64,000 bases of DNA from Pseudogymnoascus destructans (GCF_001641265.1 NW_020167544.1:248001-312000); one strand, 5' to 3'. Positions 20,631-31,987 are shown, counted from the first letter of the stretch. Numbers and translations are program-made. The notes: generated from the sequence alone by a model not told the origin.

Positions 20631-21371
20631 TTAAGCGAAGAAGACAGCGACGATGGCGGCGAAGCCAACGGCGAAGATGGAGCCCGAGACGGCCGAGGCG
20701 GCACCAGTGATAGGAGGCGAGGTGACGACTGGTGGGGTGACGATGGTGCCGTTGCTTGGCTTGGGGAAGCCGGAGATGGTGGCGACGGCTGGGGCAGTTG
20801 GGCCAATGTGGACGGAAGTCCAGGTTGGGACCACAGCCGGGCAAGAGCTGATGGTGATGGTGACCGGGGGAGCTGGGACGGTTGGCTTAGGGGCGATGGG
20901 CTTCTCGGTCGTGACGGGGACGACTGGGACGACGGGGGTGGTTGCGGCGGCGGCCTTGGTGGTGGAGTGGGGGACGGTGATGGTGGTCACCTTGCCGATG
21001 GGGCAGTTGGTCACGGTGGGGTGGCAGCTGGTGATGGTGTTGACGATGGTGGTGAAGCTGGTGAGGGTCTCCTCGGCCTCCTCGGTGGGGGATGGGGCGG
21101 CGGTGGTGAGGGGCTTCTCCTCGGCGGTGGTGGTGACTGGGTAGGAGGTCAGGGAGACGACGGTGGAGTGGGCCGGGCAGTCCTGGGGGAATTGTTAGTG
21201 ATCGATCTGGTGGTGGTTTGCGAGGTTCAGATCGGAGGAGAGTGTACTTACGGTGACGGTAGGGGCACAGCTGGTGATGGTGACCTCCTCAGTCTGGTAG
21301 ATAGTGGAGTCTGGGGCAGTGGCCAGGACGGCGGTGGCCATGACGGCAAGGGTGGCGAAGGTGAATTGCAT
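20631..21371 (-). CDS. Secreted Ser/Thr-rich GPI-anchored cell-wall protein
   Basis: Exons 21252-21371 and 20631-21182, 69 nt intron (GTAAGT donor, CCCCAG acceptor); ATG at 21371; 223 aa. The N-terminus MQFTFATLAVMATAVLATA is a signal peptide. The body is Thr/Ser/Pro/Val-rich with two copies of a TSC-x-PTVT-x-CP pattern (ITSCAPTVTDCPA; ITSCHPTVTNCPI) and one related TISSCPAVVPTW, so paired cysteines recur. The C-terminus (GAASAVSGSIFAVGFAAIVAVFFA) is a typical GPI-attachment signal: small residues then a hydrophobic tail. It is expected to be heavily O-mannosylated and wall-linked. No enzymatic domain is visible. CT-rich tracts lie upstream, as in strongly expressed fungal genes. Confidence 0.88.
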
Positions 21372-21868
21372 GTTGCCGGTGGAGAGTAGTTTTTATAAAA
21401 GACGGTTTAGGTGGTTTTAAAAAAGGGAGTGTTGGGTTGAAAAGACGAAGCTGAATTGATTCTTTTAAAGAATGGACGACCGAAGTCAAAGGAAGCCTGT
21501 TTGGATACTGGGAAGGAAGTTGGTGGTGGGTGAAGAAGAGAGGAAAGAAAGAAGAAGGATGGAGAGGAGGATGGGGGGAGATATAAGGAAAGGGAATTAA
21601 TTCGGGTAGGGGGAGATTAGGGTGGAGTGGAGATTGTGGTAGTGGAGATTGTGGTACGGAGTGGGTTGTGTTGACAGGGTTAGCGGAAACAGGGGGGACA
21701 GGGGGGTGGAGGGGGTAGGGTGGGGGGGTGAGGTGGTGGAGAGTGGATTGGTGGGTTGGCGGATTGGCGGTGGGTGATGGGCACAGAAGGGAAACTTGAC
21801 AGGGAAACTTGACAGAGAGGGTGGCTGGGATGGTACCTGACAGTACGATACAGGCCTAGCACACACAG
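21372..21868. promoter_or_regulatory. 5' region of the GPI-anchored protein gene
   Basis: On the gene's strand it is strongly pyrimidine-biased (CTTTCTTCCT-like, about 21540-21600), a feature of highly expressed fungal promoters. GTGGAGATTGTGGTA is tandemly duplicated at about 21630-21660. No ORF was recognised. Confidence 0.4.
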
Positions 21869-22150
21869 CGGACAGACAGTGGACAGACAGTGGACAGACA
21901 GTGGACAGACAGTGGACAGACAGTGGACAGACAGCGGACAGACAGTGGACAGACAGCGAACAGACAGTGGACAGACAGCAAACAGACAGTGGACAGACAG
22001 CGAACAGACAGCAGAACACAGCGGACACACAGCAGAACACAGCGGACACACAGCAGACACACAGCGCACAGACAGCGGAACACAGCGGATACACAGCGCA
22101 CAGACAGCGCACAAACAGCGCACACAGCACACACACACACACACACGACA
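21869..22150. repeat. Minisatellite 1: 11-bp unit, drifting to a (CA)n end
   Basis: About 13 near-identical copies of TGGACAGACAG (21869-22010) pass into variant units of the GCGGACACACAGCAGAACACA type (22010-22125) and end in ACACACAC (22128-22150). Frames through it code meaningless repeats, so it is not coding. Confidence 0.92.
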
Positions 22151-22450
22151 CAAACCTAGCATATGCGTACAACAATAACGAAAGCATCGTGCTACCAGCC
22201 CACCACCCATCCATCATCATCACAAAACCTCAGCGCGTCCACAGCAGCCAACCCTGCTGGTCAGTCTCGGCCAGTATGTCCGTCTCGGCCAGTTTGTCTC
22301 AGCGCCGTGCGTGTGCGGGTATGCCGCGTCTTCTTCATTCCCCTCCGCCATTCGTCCACTCCACGCCGGTCCATACTGTCCTTTTGGTTTGTACCGACCG
22401 GTACATGCCGTGTCCCCCTGGCAGCGGGAGATTAGATGCGCGTTGTGGTC

Positions 22451-22509
22451 CGTTCCCCCGTTCCCCCCGTTCCCCCCGTTCCCCCGTTCCCCCGTTCCCC
22501 CGTTCCCCG
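22451..22509. repeat. Minisatellite 2: CCGTTCCCC units
   Basis: Seven copies of CGTTCCCC(C)(C) with one-base C-run length changes. C-rich on this strand, G-rich on the other. Confidence 0.9.
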
Positions 22510-22549
22510 AGCGGCAGCAACCTCCCCCATTGGGTCATCCCGTACTTCT

Positions 22550-22632
22550 GTATTTCCGTATTTCCATATTTTCCATATTTTCCATATTTTCCATATTTTC
22601 CATATTTTCCATATTTTCATATTGTCATATTT
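22550..22632. repeat. Minisatellite 3: CATATTTTC units
   Basis: About seven copies of the 10-bp unit CATATTTTCC, flanked by shorter variants (CGTATTTC, CATATTGT). Confidence 0.9.
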
Positions 22633-22800
22633 TACTGGGTTCCTCCTTCCCACCAATCACCACGCGCCATTCCCAGTACGTAGATGTTTCCCCCGAACCT
22701 ACCGCCCGTTGTCCAATCAGCGACGCGTACCCGCCTCGACCTCTGTCCCCGTTTACTCTAGCCCCCCTTATCTCGTGTCTGGGGCGACTTGGGGGAGATT

Positions 22801-22965
22801 ACTCCCATCCATCCACCATCCCATCACCATCCCATCACCATCCCATCACCATCCCATCACCATCCCATCACCATCCCATCACCATCCCATCACCATCCCA
22901 TCACCATCCCATCACCATCCCATCACCATCCCATCACCATCCCATCACCATCCCATCACACATCA
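22801..22965. repeat. Minisatellite 4: ATCACCATCCC units
   Basis: About 15 near-perfect copies of the 11-bp unit ATCACCATCCC, the most homogeneous array in the cluster and hence probably the youngest. Confidence 0.93.
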
Positions 22966-22990
22966 CACCTCCTCCCCTCTCCTGAGCCCC

Positions 22991-23253
22991 GCTGCGAACC
23001 AACACAAGCCGCCTGTTAGTAGATAGCGCTGCGAACCAACACAGGCCGCCTGTTAGTAGATATCGCTCCGAACCAAAGGCCGCCTGTTAGTAGATAGCGC
23101 TGCGAACCAAAGGCCGCCTGTTAGTTGATAGCGCTGCGAACCAACACAAGCCGCCTGTTAGTTGAAACCGCCTGTTAGTTGATAGCGCTGCAAACCAAGA
23201 CAAGCCGCCTGTTAGATAGCGCTGCGAACCAAGACAAGCCGCCTGTTAGTTTA
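22991..23253. repeat. Minisatellite 5: ~37-bp units
   Basis: About eight head-to-tail units of the form GCTGCGAACCAA(CACAA)GCCGCCTGTTAGT(A/T)GATAGC, with length variants lacking CACAA or part of the AGATAGC end. There are no unique spacers between units. Confidence 0.9.
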
Positions 23254-23854
23254 GGTAGCGGAGACGTGGTGAGATTAGACACAACATACAATACCCCATC
23301 CAGCCTATTAATAGTTGTTTCATCCCGCACTCAGGGAGGGGAGTGTAGATACTGTACTCGTATGGAAGGGAGCCGCCGGATTGAAACGCGCTGAACGCGT
23401 TTCCGACGAGCTAAGGGAGGGCATTTACCGTATCTATCACCTCCCCTCTCCCCAGAAGGGATGAGATGAAATAAACCAACAACAACCACCACGGACAGTG
23501 CGAGGGTTGGGTTGGTTATACATGCAGATGTACGGCCTCAACATAACATACAATATCCGATCGAGTCGCGTCGCGTCACTGAGACGAGACAGTCTTCAAC
23601 CGCTTCTATACCCGACTATCACGTCGGAAGGTGAGACGCGTGTCTTACCCACCACCGGTGCTCTCGACGCGCCATCGAATTCTCTACAGCTTGCTCTACT
23701 CGACAGTTGACACCCTATGGAATTATCTCTGTTGCTGCGTCGCTGTAGTTGACTCCCGGATCTCTGCGCAAGTCGTGGTTCTCTGCGCGCGTGCTAACGA
23801 TGTGTTCACCGACCGGAGGTTACGTACCTCGCTCCGTGAGTATGACTGGCCGAG

Positions 23855-24012
23855 TTGCTGGAGTGCTGGAATGCTGGAATGCTGGAGTGCTGGAGTGCTG
23901 GAATGCTGGAGTGCTGGAGTGCTGGAATGCTGGAGTGCTGGAATGCTGGAGTGCTGGAGTGCTGGAGTGCTGGAATGCTGGAATGCTGACTGGAATGCTG
24001 GAATGCTGGAAA
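23855..24012. repeat. Minisatellite 6: 8-bp GCTGGAAT/GCTGGAGT units
   Basis: About 19 copies of an 8-bp unit with two alleles, GCTGGAAT and GCTGGAGT, interspersed in an irregular order. All three frames are open because 8 bp steps through them, so the overlapping long ORFs here are artefacts. Confidence 0.93.
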
Positions 24013-24329
24013 GTCGGTTCTGGGTCCACACATGGCCCGGCCCGCACGTTCGCAAGCGGGTGAACGGCGTGTCCACAGTTCCGTGCTGAAAGTCTATCGG
24101 AAACAGTGTTTGGGAACGCGTTTGCGGGGAGGCGACTCAGGTCTGGTTTGTGAGTCTGAAGCACTTCTCTAAACTTGTTTGGCCTTTCATTTGCTTCTAA
24201 GCGGTTGACTCTAGACAGAGGATGGGTGGTGTGCGGGGGAAACAAACCCAACCAGATCCCACGCGTCAGTCCTGTCTATAAGTCTAATGTGTCCCGAGGA
24301 CGTCAGTATCAGTGTCCGTGCGTATGCGG

Positions 24330-27300
24330 TCACGGGTGTTTCGAGGAACATGTGTGACATTCAAGACATAACATGGCATGACCATGGCACTCCTCATGCG
24401 CTTGTCGCTGCCGAAGACGCCAGTTCTACGATGAGAGCAAGCGCGCTTCTCGAAACATGTTTGACATGACATATGGCATTCCTCTTACTCCTTCTCCGCC
24501 TCGTGACCTGATCCAGCATGTCTACGATGAGAGAAAGCGCTTCTCGGAACATGTTTGAGATCACCTTTGGCGGGGTTGATGCTGATAGAGGGCCGGGAGG
24601 CCGCAAACGGACGACACGAGTCGATGGTGAACACGCCCCTCACCGGCTAGTTTACGGTGAAGAAGCCAAGCCAAGTCAAGTCCTTGGTGGTATGAGCCGC
24701 CTACGATGAGCCCGCCGCGCTACTGGCCTTCGGTGAGGCCTTCTAAACATGTGTGACCGCTGTTTTGCGTGGTTGCGGCGCGATGGAGGGGAATGGCGGG
24801 GCCTCGGCTGTCGCCGGTTCAACGATGAGGAAGTCAAGCCTCGATGAGCGCGCGCCCGCCTGTCCGCCATGGAGCACACCTCGCCGACCTACGATGAACC
24901 CGCCTATCCACGATAAGCCCGCTCGCGGGGAACACACAAATACACCGCCACCACCATACGGCCCGTCCTCTGCACTGGTGCAGACACGTGTTTGTGCAAA
25001 TTAGCTCAGCTAGGCGCCGATTTGCGCAAAACGTCAGTCCACAAGCCTAGGAGCCTAGCGATCAAGGCCTATGGTGAGCCGACCCGCGATGAGCCGCTTA
25101 CGGCGACTGTCGGTCTACCGTGATGGTCGGCCTCTGTGCATGTGCCGGTGCAGGAAGAAGCCGCCCGATATAAGCCGGTTCAATCTACGATGAAAAAGAA
25201 GCCACCCGAGGTAAGCCGTCGATGGTACGAGTAAGCCGGCCCCTCTAAACATGTACCGAGGCGTGTTTAGCGCTTTTTGCGCAATCCGGCAAAGAGGAGG
25301 TCGATATGCGCGAAAACCGTACAAGTCCAAAATCCTGTTTGTTATTTCTTTGAGCTAGGTTAACGATGACCCGTCACCCGCCATCGGTTAGCTAGCGTGT
25401 CCAAATTGAGCTGCCACGGTCAACAGCCTGGCCTCCCGTCTCCCATACATGTACAGGAATGGATTTGCGCATATTCCTCTTGATGGTCGGAAAATTGCGC
25501 TGAATCTGAAATTCGACACGAGTCTCGTGAGCACAGCCAGCTAGCCCTTCCAAAGCCCTCCTAGAGCCCTTCTAGAGCCGTTGGAAGGCCATAGCTGCCA
25601 CCGTGAGCCGCCGTCACCACGATCCGTAAGCCCCCCCCGCGCGGGGTAAACCAGACGAACGGTCCGCAGTGGGCCGGCCCGACCCGTTAACGTGCCTCGA
25701 AGCGTTTTCGCGCAAATTCATCTAAGAGCGCCGCTAGATTTGCGCAGAATCACCAGAATCCTAAAGTTTGAGGACTCTGGAAGTTGGTGAGGATGGTCGT
25801 GACCCTATTTAGTTATCTACGATTGGTCGGCTATCTTAAGTAGGGGCTGAAGCTGTTCATGCGCAGTATCGCTGATTTGCGCGCAAACACCGGAATCCAA
25901 AAGTTCGATGACTCTGCAGCTTCGTGAGGAAGGCCCCGACCCTGTTCATGAGCCCGGCTAGCCTGCGGAAAGCTAGCCCCCTATCCGTCCGCGATTGGCT
26001 AGAGCCCCGTGTGGGGGGTAAAGCCGTTTATGCGCAAAATCATCTATGAAATCCCGGATTTGCGCGCAAACTGCTAGAATCTAAAAGTTCGATGAGTCCT
26101 GAACTTCGTAAGGACGGACCTGACCCTGTCTGTGAGTTGAGCTAGCCTCTCTCTTTCTCGTCTACGATTGGCTAGAACTCTAGCTATGCCTTGAAGCGTT
26201 TTTGCGCAAAATCACATATGGAATTTTGGATTTTGCGCACAAACCACCGGAATCCAAAAGTCGATGAGTCCGGAAGTTCGTGAAGAAGTCGGCGACCCTG
26301 TCTGCGAGTCGGCTAGCCCCTTAGTTGTCTACGATTGGCTGGCGGCCTTCCGGGGGGGGGAAAGGGGGGGCCATGGGCATAATAGTCTACGGTAGGGAGC
26401 CTTCTACATACGTGCTGAAGCGTTTGTGCGCAAATTCATCTACAGAACGGTGGATTTGCGCAGAAACACCAGATTCCAGAGTGTGATGAGTCCGGAGGAT
26501 CGCGAGGACGCCTGTGACCCTGTCTGCGAGCTTGCTCTTCGGGCTAGTAAGCGAGCTCGCTGTCTGTCTGCGATGAGACTGCCGGTCAGTGGTGAGTTTC
26601 CTAGAATATTGTGATGGGTTTGTGCGCAAATCCGGCTCTGGCAGCGCAGATTTGCGCCAAACGCCAGGATCCAAAATTTCGATGACTCTGATGGTTCGTG
26701 AGCTTCTTCGTGACCCTCCTGTCTGCGAGCTTGCTCTTCGAGCTACTAAGCGAGCTGCCTCTCTGTGTCTGCGGTGAGGCGGCTGATTCTTGGTAAGTTC
26801 TCTACACATGTTTAGATGGGCTTTCGCGCAAATCCGACTAAATGGAGCTGGATTTGCGCGAAAAGGCAGTTTGGACGCTGTCCAAACAAACCCTACGGCT
26901 TTCCACGGCGTTCGCTGCCGTTTTCTAAGCCGCCTCCTTCTTCATTTGCGGCTTTCTTCGGTCTTTTTCTCTCCGGCTTTAGTCTTTCCAGACGCCTCTC
27001 TTCGGCTTTCTTCGCCCCTTTTTCTACCCCTTTCCCCTTCCCACCCCTTCTCGTCTTACCCCTTTTCCTCTTCGGCCTTCTTCCCCTTCTTTTTCCTACC
27101 CCTTACATGAGCCTACGACGGCTGGTTTATAAGCAGCCCTCCAAGCACGTGGTGTGGGAATGTGTTGGGTTGGTTTCGCGCGGAGGTAGCTGAGTATGCG
27201 CGAAACTAAAGTTCACTCCGAGTCTAGGCGCTGACGACTAATCCGACGACGTAAGCCCACTACGTGAACGAACCAATTCATGATCGAGTTGGTTCGTGAG

Positions 27301-27370
27301 CCGACGTCCGTGAGCTGACGTCTGAACAGTTTTGGCGCAGTTGTGAAGGGGATGGGTTTGCGCAAAGATT
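24330..27370. repeat. Degenerate satellite-like tandem family with paired GCGCAAA blocks
   Basis: About 3 kb without genes. From 25.6 kb units recur every ~170 bp (TCTACGATTGG-like starts near 25820, 25990, 26160, 26328; later ones near 26567 and 26768 are longer). Order within a unit: TCTACGATNGGCTAG; often ACATGT; TGAAGCG-TTT-TGCGCAAA; 15-20 nt; GGATTTGCGC-CAAAC; GGAATCCAAAAGT; CGATGAGTCC...CGTGAGGA; GACCCTGTCTGCGAG; GGCTAGCC. The two GCGCAAA blocks are in inverted orientation and can pair. From 24330 to 25300 a related but more diverged form recurs, built on CTACGATGAG, palindromic AAGCGCTT/GCGCGC, TTCTCGRAACATGTTTGA (24425 and 24521 copies are 96 bp apart). No coding potential. Confidence 0.75.
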
Positions 27371-27490
27371 CACAGACATGCATTAGCTACTGCAAGTCAG
27401 ATGAGAAATTATCTATATACTAAAGAACGCCATGTACACACTATATATCTTCTCTGCTTTGTATACTCACAAACATCATTACGTCCCACA

Positions 27491-29421
27491 TCAAGTCTTC
27501 CTCTTCGCCTTCCTTCTCTTCTTTTTAGCAGGCTTTGAAGCCTCTCCCTCTTTGCTCTCGTCCTCATCCACGGCGGCAGTAGCCTCTCCATTCGGAACGC
27601 TCTCCACAACCTGCTTTTCAGCCTCATCGCGAATTCCACCCCACTCCTCATCCTCATCATCCATCGCCACATCCTCACCACCAGATACAGATGCAAGAAC
27701 AGGTATCCCCATCGCATCCCTCACAATCATCCCTCTCTCATCCCTCACCACCTTCTTCTCCACCTCCCCATCCCTCACAAACGGACAAACAAAAAACCCC
27801 ATAGTCCCCTCCCCATCCCCCTTATTCGCACGAATACACCCCTGGCTAATCTTCTCATACTCCCCATTCGGCCCCTCCACACCCCTAACATCCCACCTCT
27901 TCATCCCCCCCACCTGCTCCTCCCGTCTCAAAACCCTCCACCCCCTCTCCCTCGCAACCCCCGACTCCAGCGCCGCCAAAACCACGCCCTCATTCTCCTC
28001 ATTATGCTCTGAGCACGTGGAATACGTCATCTTCCGCGCCCCGGGGAAGCGCATCGCGTGCAGAAGGAGAGTGAGTTGGAAGGCTGCTAGGGCGGCTAGG
28101 CGCGCCTGCAGGTCTTGCGCGGAGGTGATAGCGGTGGGGATTCCGTCGTCGTCGAGGAGGACTTCGACTTTCTCCTCTGCCTCGCCGTCGCGTTTTCGCT
28201 TTTGGGACGGCTTTTCGTCTTCGGCTGGCTGCTCTTTGCCCTTGCCCTTTCCCCTGGCCCCTTTTCCGCCGGGTTTGCCGCCTGGTGCTGCACCGCTCTT
28301 GGCGTCGGCAGAGGGTAGGTGCAGTTCTGGCATGTCGTCGCGCCCCACGATTCCGCTGCCGCTACAACTAGGATCAAGCAGCAGCGCGCCCACCTTCGCG
28401 AACTGCGGGGACTCGGGATCAGCTTTGAGAAAGTCGGTCGCAGCGTGTATTTTCGTCATGCCATCCGACCCCGCCAGCGCAACCATCTTCGCCAACGTCG
28501 TCGCGCGCACCTTATCCTTCTCAAACGCATGAATTTTCTGCGGTAGCTCCGCCAAGGTAGTTGGATCGGCTATATCAACCGCCAGAGAATGCGACGCCAG
28601 TATAGACGCAAGATGCGTCGTCTTATTCCCCGGCGCGGCGCACGAGTCAATCACATCCCCATCCTCGGCAAGCGGGTCAAGCAAATACGCCGGGAAGCAC
28701 GACGCCTTGTCCTGGAAGATGAGCGCGCCGGATGTGTAGGCTGCTGATTTCGTTAGGTCCGCGCTTGGGGGGACGGCGATGAGGTTGGGTACGTGCGCGT
28801 CGAGGAGGATCTTCTTCCCGCCTCGCTTCTGCACCTCGCTCACCTCGAGGGCGCGCGTGTAGTCCTTGAACGTCGTGGCGAGCTGGTCTTCGAGCGTGGT
28901 TTTGAGAGTGTTAATACGGATCCAGCGAGGGTGCGTGGTAACTGGGATGCCGGACGTGTTGTCACCCCCCGCCTCGACGTGCTCGGTCAGCGCTTCGAGA
29001 CTGCCGAGGCCGCGCCGGATGCGGGCGCGTGTGAATTCAGCGGTGAGGCGCGCTTTGTGGCGCTCGATGGAGGCGCGGAGGCCGTGGGTGGCGGGGAGGG
29101 AGATGCCGCGCTTGGCGAGGAGGAGGTCGTGTACTAGAAGGAGGGAGAGGAGGGGTGTTAGCTGGGAAGGGGGTGTTAGTTGATAGGTATTTTCTGGCGG
29201 CGGTAGGGGACGGAACGAACCTTTCTCTCTAGACCTAGTAGTCCGGTTTTCTCGATGACTTCCTTTAGTACGGCCGACCACTTGCATGTCTCGATCACTA
29301 GGGCGTAGATCTGTGCTGGGGCGGCCTTGAAGTCTTTCTTGCTGAAGATGCGGGACTTGAGGCTGCCGCCTGTTGTGGTGGGTGCTTTCAGCACGTCGGC
29401 TGCTTCATAATAGAGGGACAT
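27491..29421 (-). CDS. RCM1: 25S rRNA (cytosine-C5) methyltransferase, Rcm1/NSUN5-like
   Basis: Exons 29221-29421 and 27491-29161 with a 59 nt intron; ATG at 29421; 623 aa. The N-terminus (MSLYYEAADVL, IYALVIETCKWSAVLKEVIEKTG) is the family's own. The Rossmann methyltransferase shows VIDSCAAPGNKTTHLASIL (SAM binding), LLLDPSCSGSG (motif IV with catalytic-cycle Cys) and MTYSTCSEHNEENEGVV (motif VI Cys). These two cysteines define m5C RNA methyltransferases of the NOP2/NSUN family. The long insert with KGKGKEQPAEDEKPSQKRKR and the Lys-rich end (KPAKKKRRKAKRKT) suggest nucleolar location. Yeast Rcm1 methylates 25S C2278; the target here is inferred. Confidence 0.93.
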
Positions 29422-29544
29422 TCCTGCGTTCCTGCTCTTTCTCTTTCTATTTTTCTTGTTGTATCTCTTCTCTCTCTATCCTAGAGTACTCGTACCCCTC
29501 TATCCAACCCTATCTGGTTGTTGGTACCTCTCACACACCGACGT

Positions 29545-29703
29545 CTAGTTCCCAGACGTGAAGCCCGCGAGCGGCTTAACGGGATCAGCGCTCTTGCCGA
29601 AGAGGGCACCTGGGCTGGTCGGTCGTCCGATTAAAACCCAGAACCAGATTGCGACGAGGGTGGAGATAGCGAGGTATGCGTAGCGGCGGTTTGGGTCTGG
29701 CAT
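29545..29703 (-). CDS. Small single-pass membrane protein (52 aa), unknown
   Basis: ATG at 29703, stop TAG at 29545. The product starts MPDPNRRYAYLAISTLVAIW and continues FWVLIGRPTSPGALFG, with one clear hydrophobic segment (AYLAISTLVAIWFWVLI) preceded by Arg-Arg and followed by a short polar tail ending TSGN. It has balanced codon use and a good ATG context (CCAATG-like), and lies divergent from PRP18. It resembles fungal mini-membrane proteins of mitochondria or ER, but I do not recognise a family. Confidence 0.6.
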   Translation of the reverse strand: MPDPNRRYAYLAISTLVAIWFWVLIGRPTSPGALFGKSADPVKPLAGFTSGN

Positions 29704-30228
29704 TGGTTGATGGGGGGTGTTTTTGCTGGGGGGTGTTGGTGGTGGATTGGTGGTGGATTGTTGGTGGGTGCGAGTCGTTGGGTTCGCAAGTGTCTCCGTT
29801 GATGCGGGGCGATGTGAGGATTATGAGGTGCAAAATAGCTCAGCTAGAAATTCAATAGATAGTTTGAGATTGGGTTGTGAATTATTGTCTCTTCAAGACG
29901 GGGTTCAGATTCAGGGAGGTGAGGCGAAGATTTTGGGGCTTGGGGTCTCGGCCCCTCAGCCTTACGGTATTGTTTGTCCAGTGTTGGCGCTGTGTTTGCT
30001 GCGCCTGGGCGGCCCTGATCAGCCTCGTACTAAAATACCGGTGCGACATCGACTTGTGAATGACCCCACGCTGAGTGCACTTGAGCATTTACGATACCAA
30101 CTACTGTCCGCCGTTCAAGCTACAGTTGGATACGAATACTACACATCAACAATACGTATTAATTCCGGCATTGGCAACCGGTCCCACCCCTCGCGATCTT
30201 GCGTCACTACACCAAAGCGACCGCAACC
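29704..30228. promoter_or_regulatory. Divergent region between the 52-aa gene and PRP18
   Basis: 525 bp shared upstream region. The left part carries GGTGGATTGG/GGTGGATTGTTGG short direct repeats (29740-29770). No ORF was recognised. Confidence 0.4.
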
Positions 30229-31317
30229 ATGGATTTCGCATCCCTAATGTCGAAGGAGATCTCGAAGGCCAAGGCCCCCGCCAGCGCCACCCCTGACGGA
30301 AAGAAATACAAGAAACGCGCCGATGAGGAAGCCGAGCGGCAAGCGGCATACGCAGCGCACCAAGATCAACTAGAGAAGGAGCGATTGGCGCACGAGACGC
30401 AGAAGCGGAAGCGCGAGGAGGAGGAGGCGGAGGCGAAAGAGGAGCGTGAGGAGAAGCGAAGGAGGCTGGCGGAGGAGAGCAAGGCAAGGAGGGAGAAGGA
30501 AGAGAAGGAGGAGGAAGCGAGGAGGCGGAAGAGAGTGGGGTTGCCTGAGCTGGTGGAGAAGGAGAAGGAGGAGGCGGTGGACGATGACGATATTGTGGAG
30601 GAGGAGGTGCTGAAGTTGTTGGAGGAGATTGGGGAGCCGACGAGCTTGCCGGGGGAGAATCACAGACAGAAGGTTAGGCGGTATAGGAGGGTTACGACAG
30701 TGATGACCACTGGGCCGATACCAACGAGTTTGAAGCTGGTGGACGAGAAGGATATGAAGGTTCACAAGATGCCGCCGCCAGAGGATGTGGAGGCGACGAA
30801 GTGGCTGTATAGGCAGTTGGCGAGCTACTTTACAATGGTGCTTAAGGAGTGGGAGGATGCGCTGTTGAGGGAGGACAAGAGGGATACGTTTGCTAGCAAG
30901 GCGGCGTATAACGCCATGGCGCAGAGCAAGAAGAACATGACGCCGGTATGACCCCTCTCTTGGCCCTATACTACAAATGCTAACATCCAACAGCTGTTCC
31001 GGAAGTTTGAGAAAGGTGATCTCGATATAGGCATCCTCGAGCCAGTCGTTGAGATTGTCAAAGCGGCACAGGAACGCAGATACGTGGACGCCAACGACGG
31101 GTATCTCACCCTTAGTATCGGCAAAGCAGCCTGGCCTATCGGTGTCACCATGGTGGGTATCCACGAGCGGTCAGCGCGCGAGAAGCTGCACGAGAGCGAT
31201 AAGGGCCATGTCATGGGCGACGAGGTGACACGCAAATTCCTGCAGAGCATCAAGCGTTGCCTGAGCTTTGCACAGGTCAGGTGGCCACCGGAGGACGTGA
31301 GGCAGCTGATGGGCTAG
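30229..31317 (+). CDS. PRP18: Pre-mRNA-splicing factor Prp18
   Basis: Exons 30229-30945 and 30994-31317; 48 nt intron with GTATGA donor, GCTAAC branch site and CAACAG acceptor; 346 aa. The N-terminus MDFASLMSKEISKAK is followed by a long charged coiled coil (about residues 35-110) and the PRP4-like SFM motif (PTSLPGENHRQKVRRYRRV). The C-terminal Prp18 helical bundle contains KKNMTPLFRKFEKGDLD, YLTLSIGKAAWPIGVTMVGI (the conserved loop needed for Slu7-linked second-step splicing) and KRCLSFAQ. It acts with Slu7 in 3' splice-site docking during step two. Confidence 0.96.
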
Positions 31318-31987
31318 ATGGTTGGAACGGACGTGCTCGACAGGAACAAGGGTAGCTTTTTCCTAATCCAATACTCGCCGTCAATATGTCAAGATTGTTG
31401 CTGGTTTCAAGGGCTGGAGCTCACAATGCAAGCGCCCGCGGTCCATGCGAGAGTGCCAGCAGATGGATGGGAATGAAAATAGATTACACTATGACCCGCT
31501 TTGGCTGGATTCCTTCGTTTGGATGAAGCCGTTGATCTCAGCCCTCATTTATGTGCCTTTCGGCGGCGGGTTTATATTTAGCCGCTATGATAGGCAATGG
31601 AGGGGGGGTCGTCGTGGGGGTTGCGCTGTACGTACGATTGGTGCTTTAACCATATCCCGCGTTGGATCTCTTCAATCCAACATTTGTTATACGCAACGCC
31701 ACTTAGCCCATAAATAGCCTCTTCAATTCCAATCATCAGTTTGTTACTTAACCTTGGCGAGTTTTAAAGCAACGAGAATATCATGTACGTGCAGTACTGT
31801 CGCAGACGCGCAAATGTTTAAACCCAAGAAATTTCTGTATGCGGATTATGAAATCTAACAAACAATTTAGTTTCTTGAAGTAAACGGATCTGAAACTCCA
31901 TTTCGATACCCCACAGCTAACTTATGGCTGTCAAGAAATCGACGGGCTTGAATTGATTCATATACTCATACTCATACTGATATCAAA
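31318..31987. other. Intergenic between convergent PRP18 and KRI1
   Basis: 3' flanks of both genes. No coding or repeat signal was recognised. Confidence 0.5.

Noticed and set aside
21879..22683. Long ORFs through the 21.9-22.6 kb repeats on both strands
   Set aside because: Repeat periods not divisible by three leave all frames open; the products are low-complexity and contradictory.
22991..23253. CRISPR-like direct repeats
   Set aside because: The ~37-bp units are head-to-tail without unique spacers, and the genome is fungal; it is a minisatellite.
23631..24089. ORFs rich in VLECWNAG-like repeats
   Set aside because: Artefact of the 8-bp GCTGGAAT array.
25900..26520. Hammerhead-ribozyme-like GATGAGTCC ... 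GGAC segments in the satellite units
   Set aside because: The stem II look is good, but the core needs CUGANGA and GAAA; units read UCGAUGA, and GGACGGACC or similar follows in place of GAAAC. No unit has a complete core.
27432..28532. Long plus-strand ORF opposite the Rcm1 gene
   Set aside because: Shadow frame of the antisense methyltransferase; no domain.
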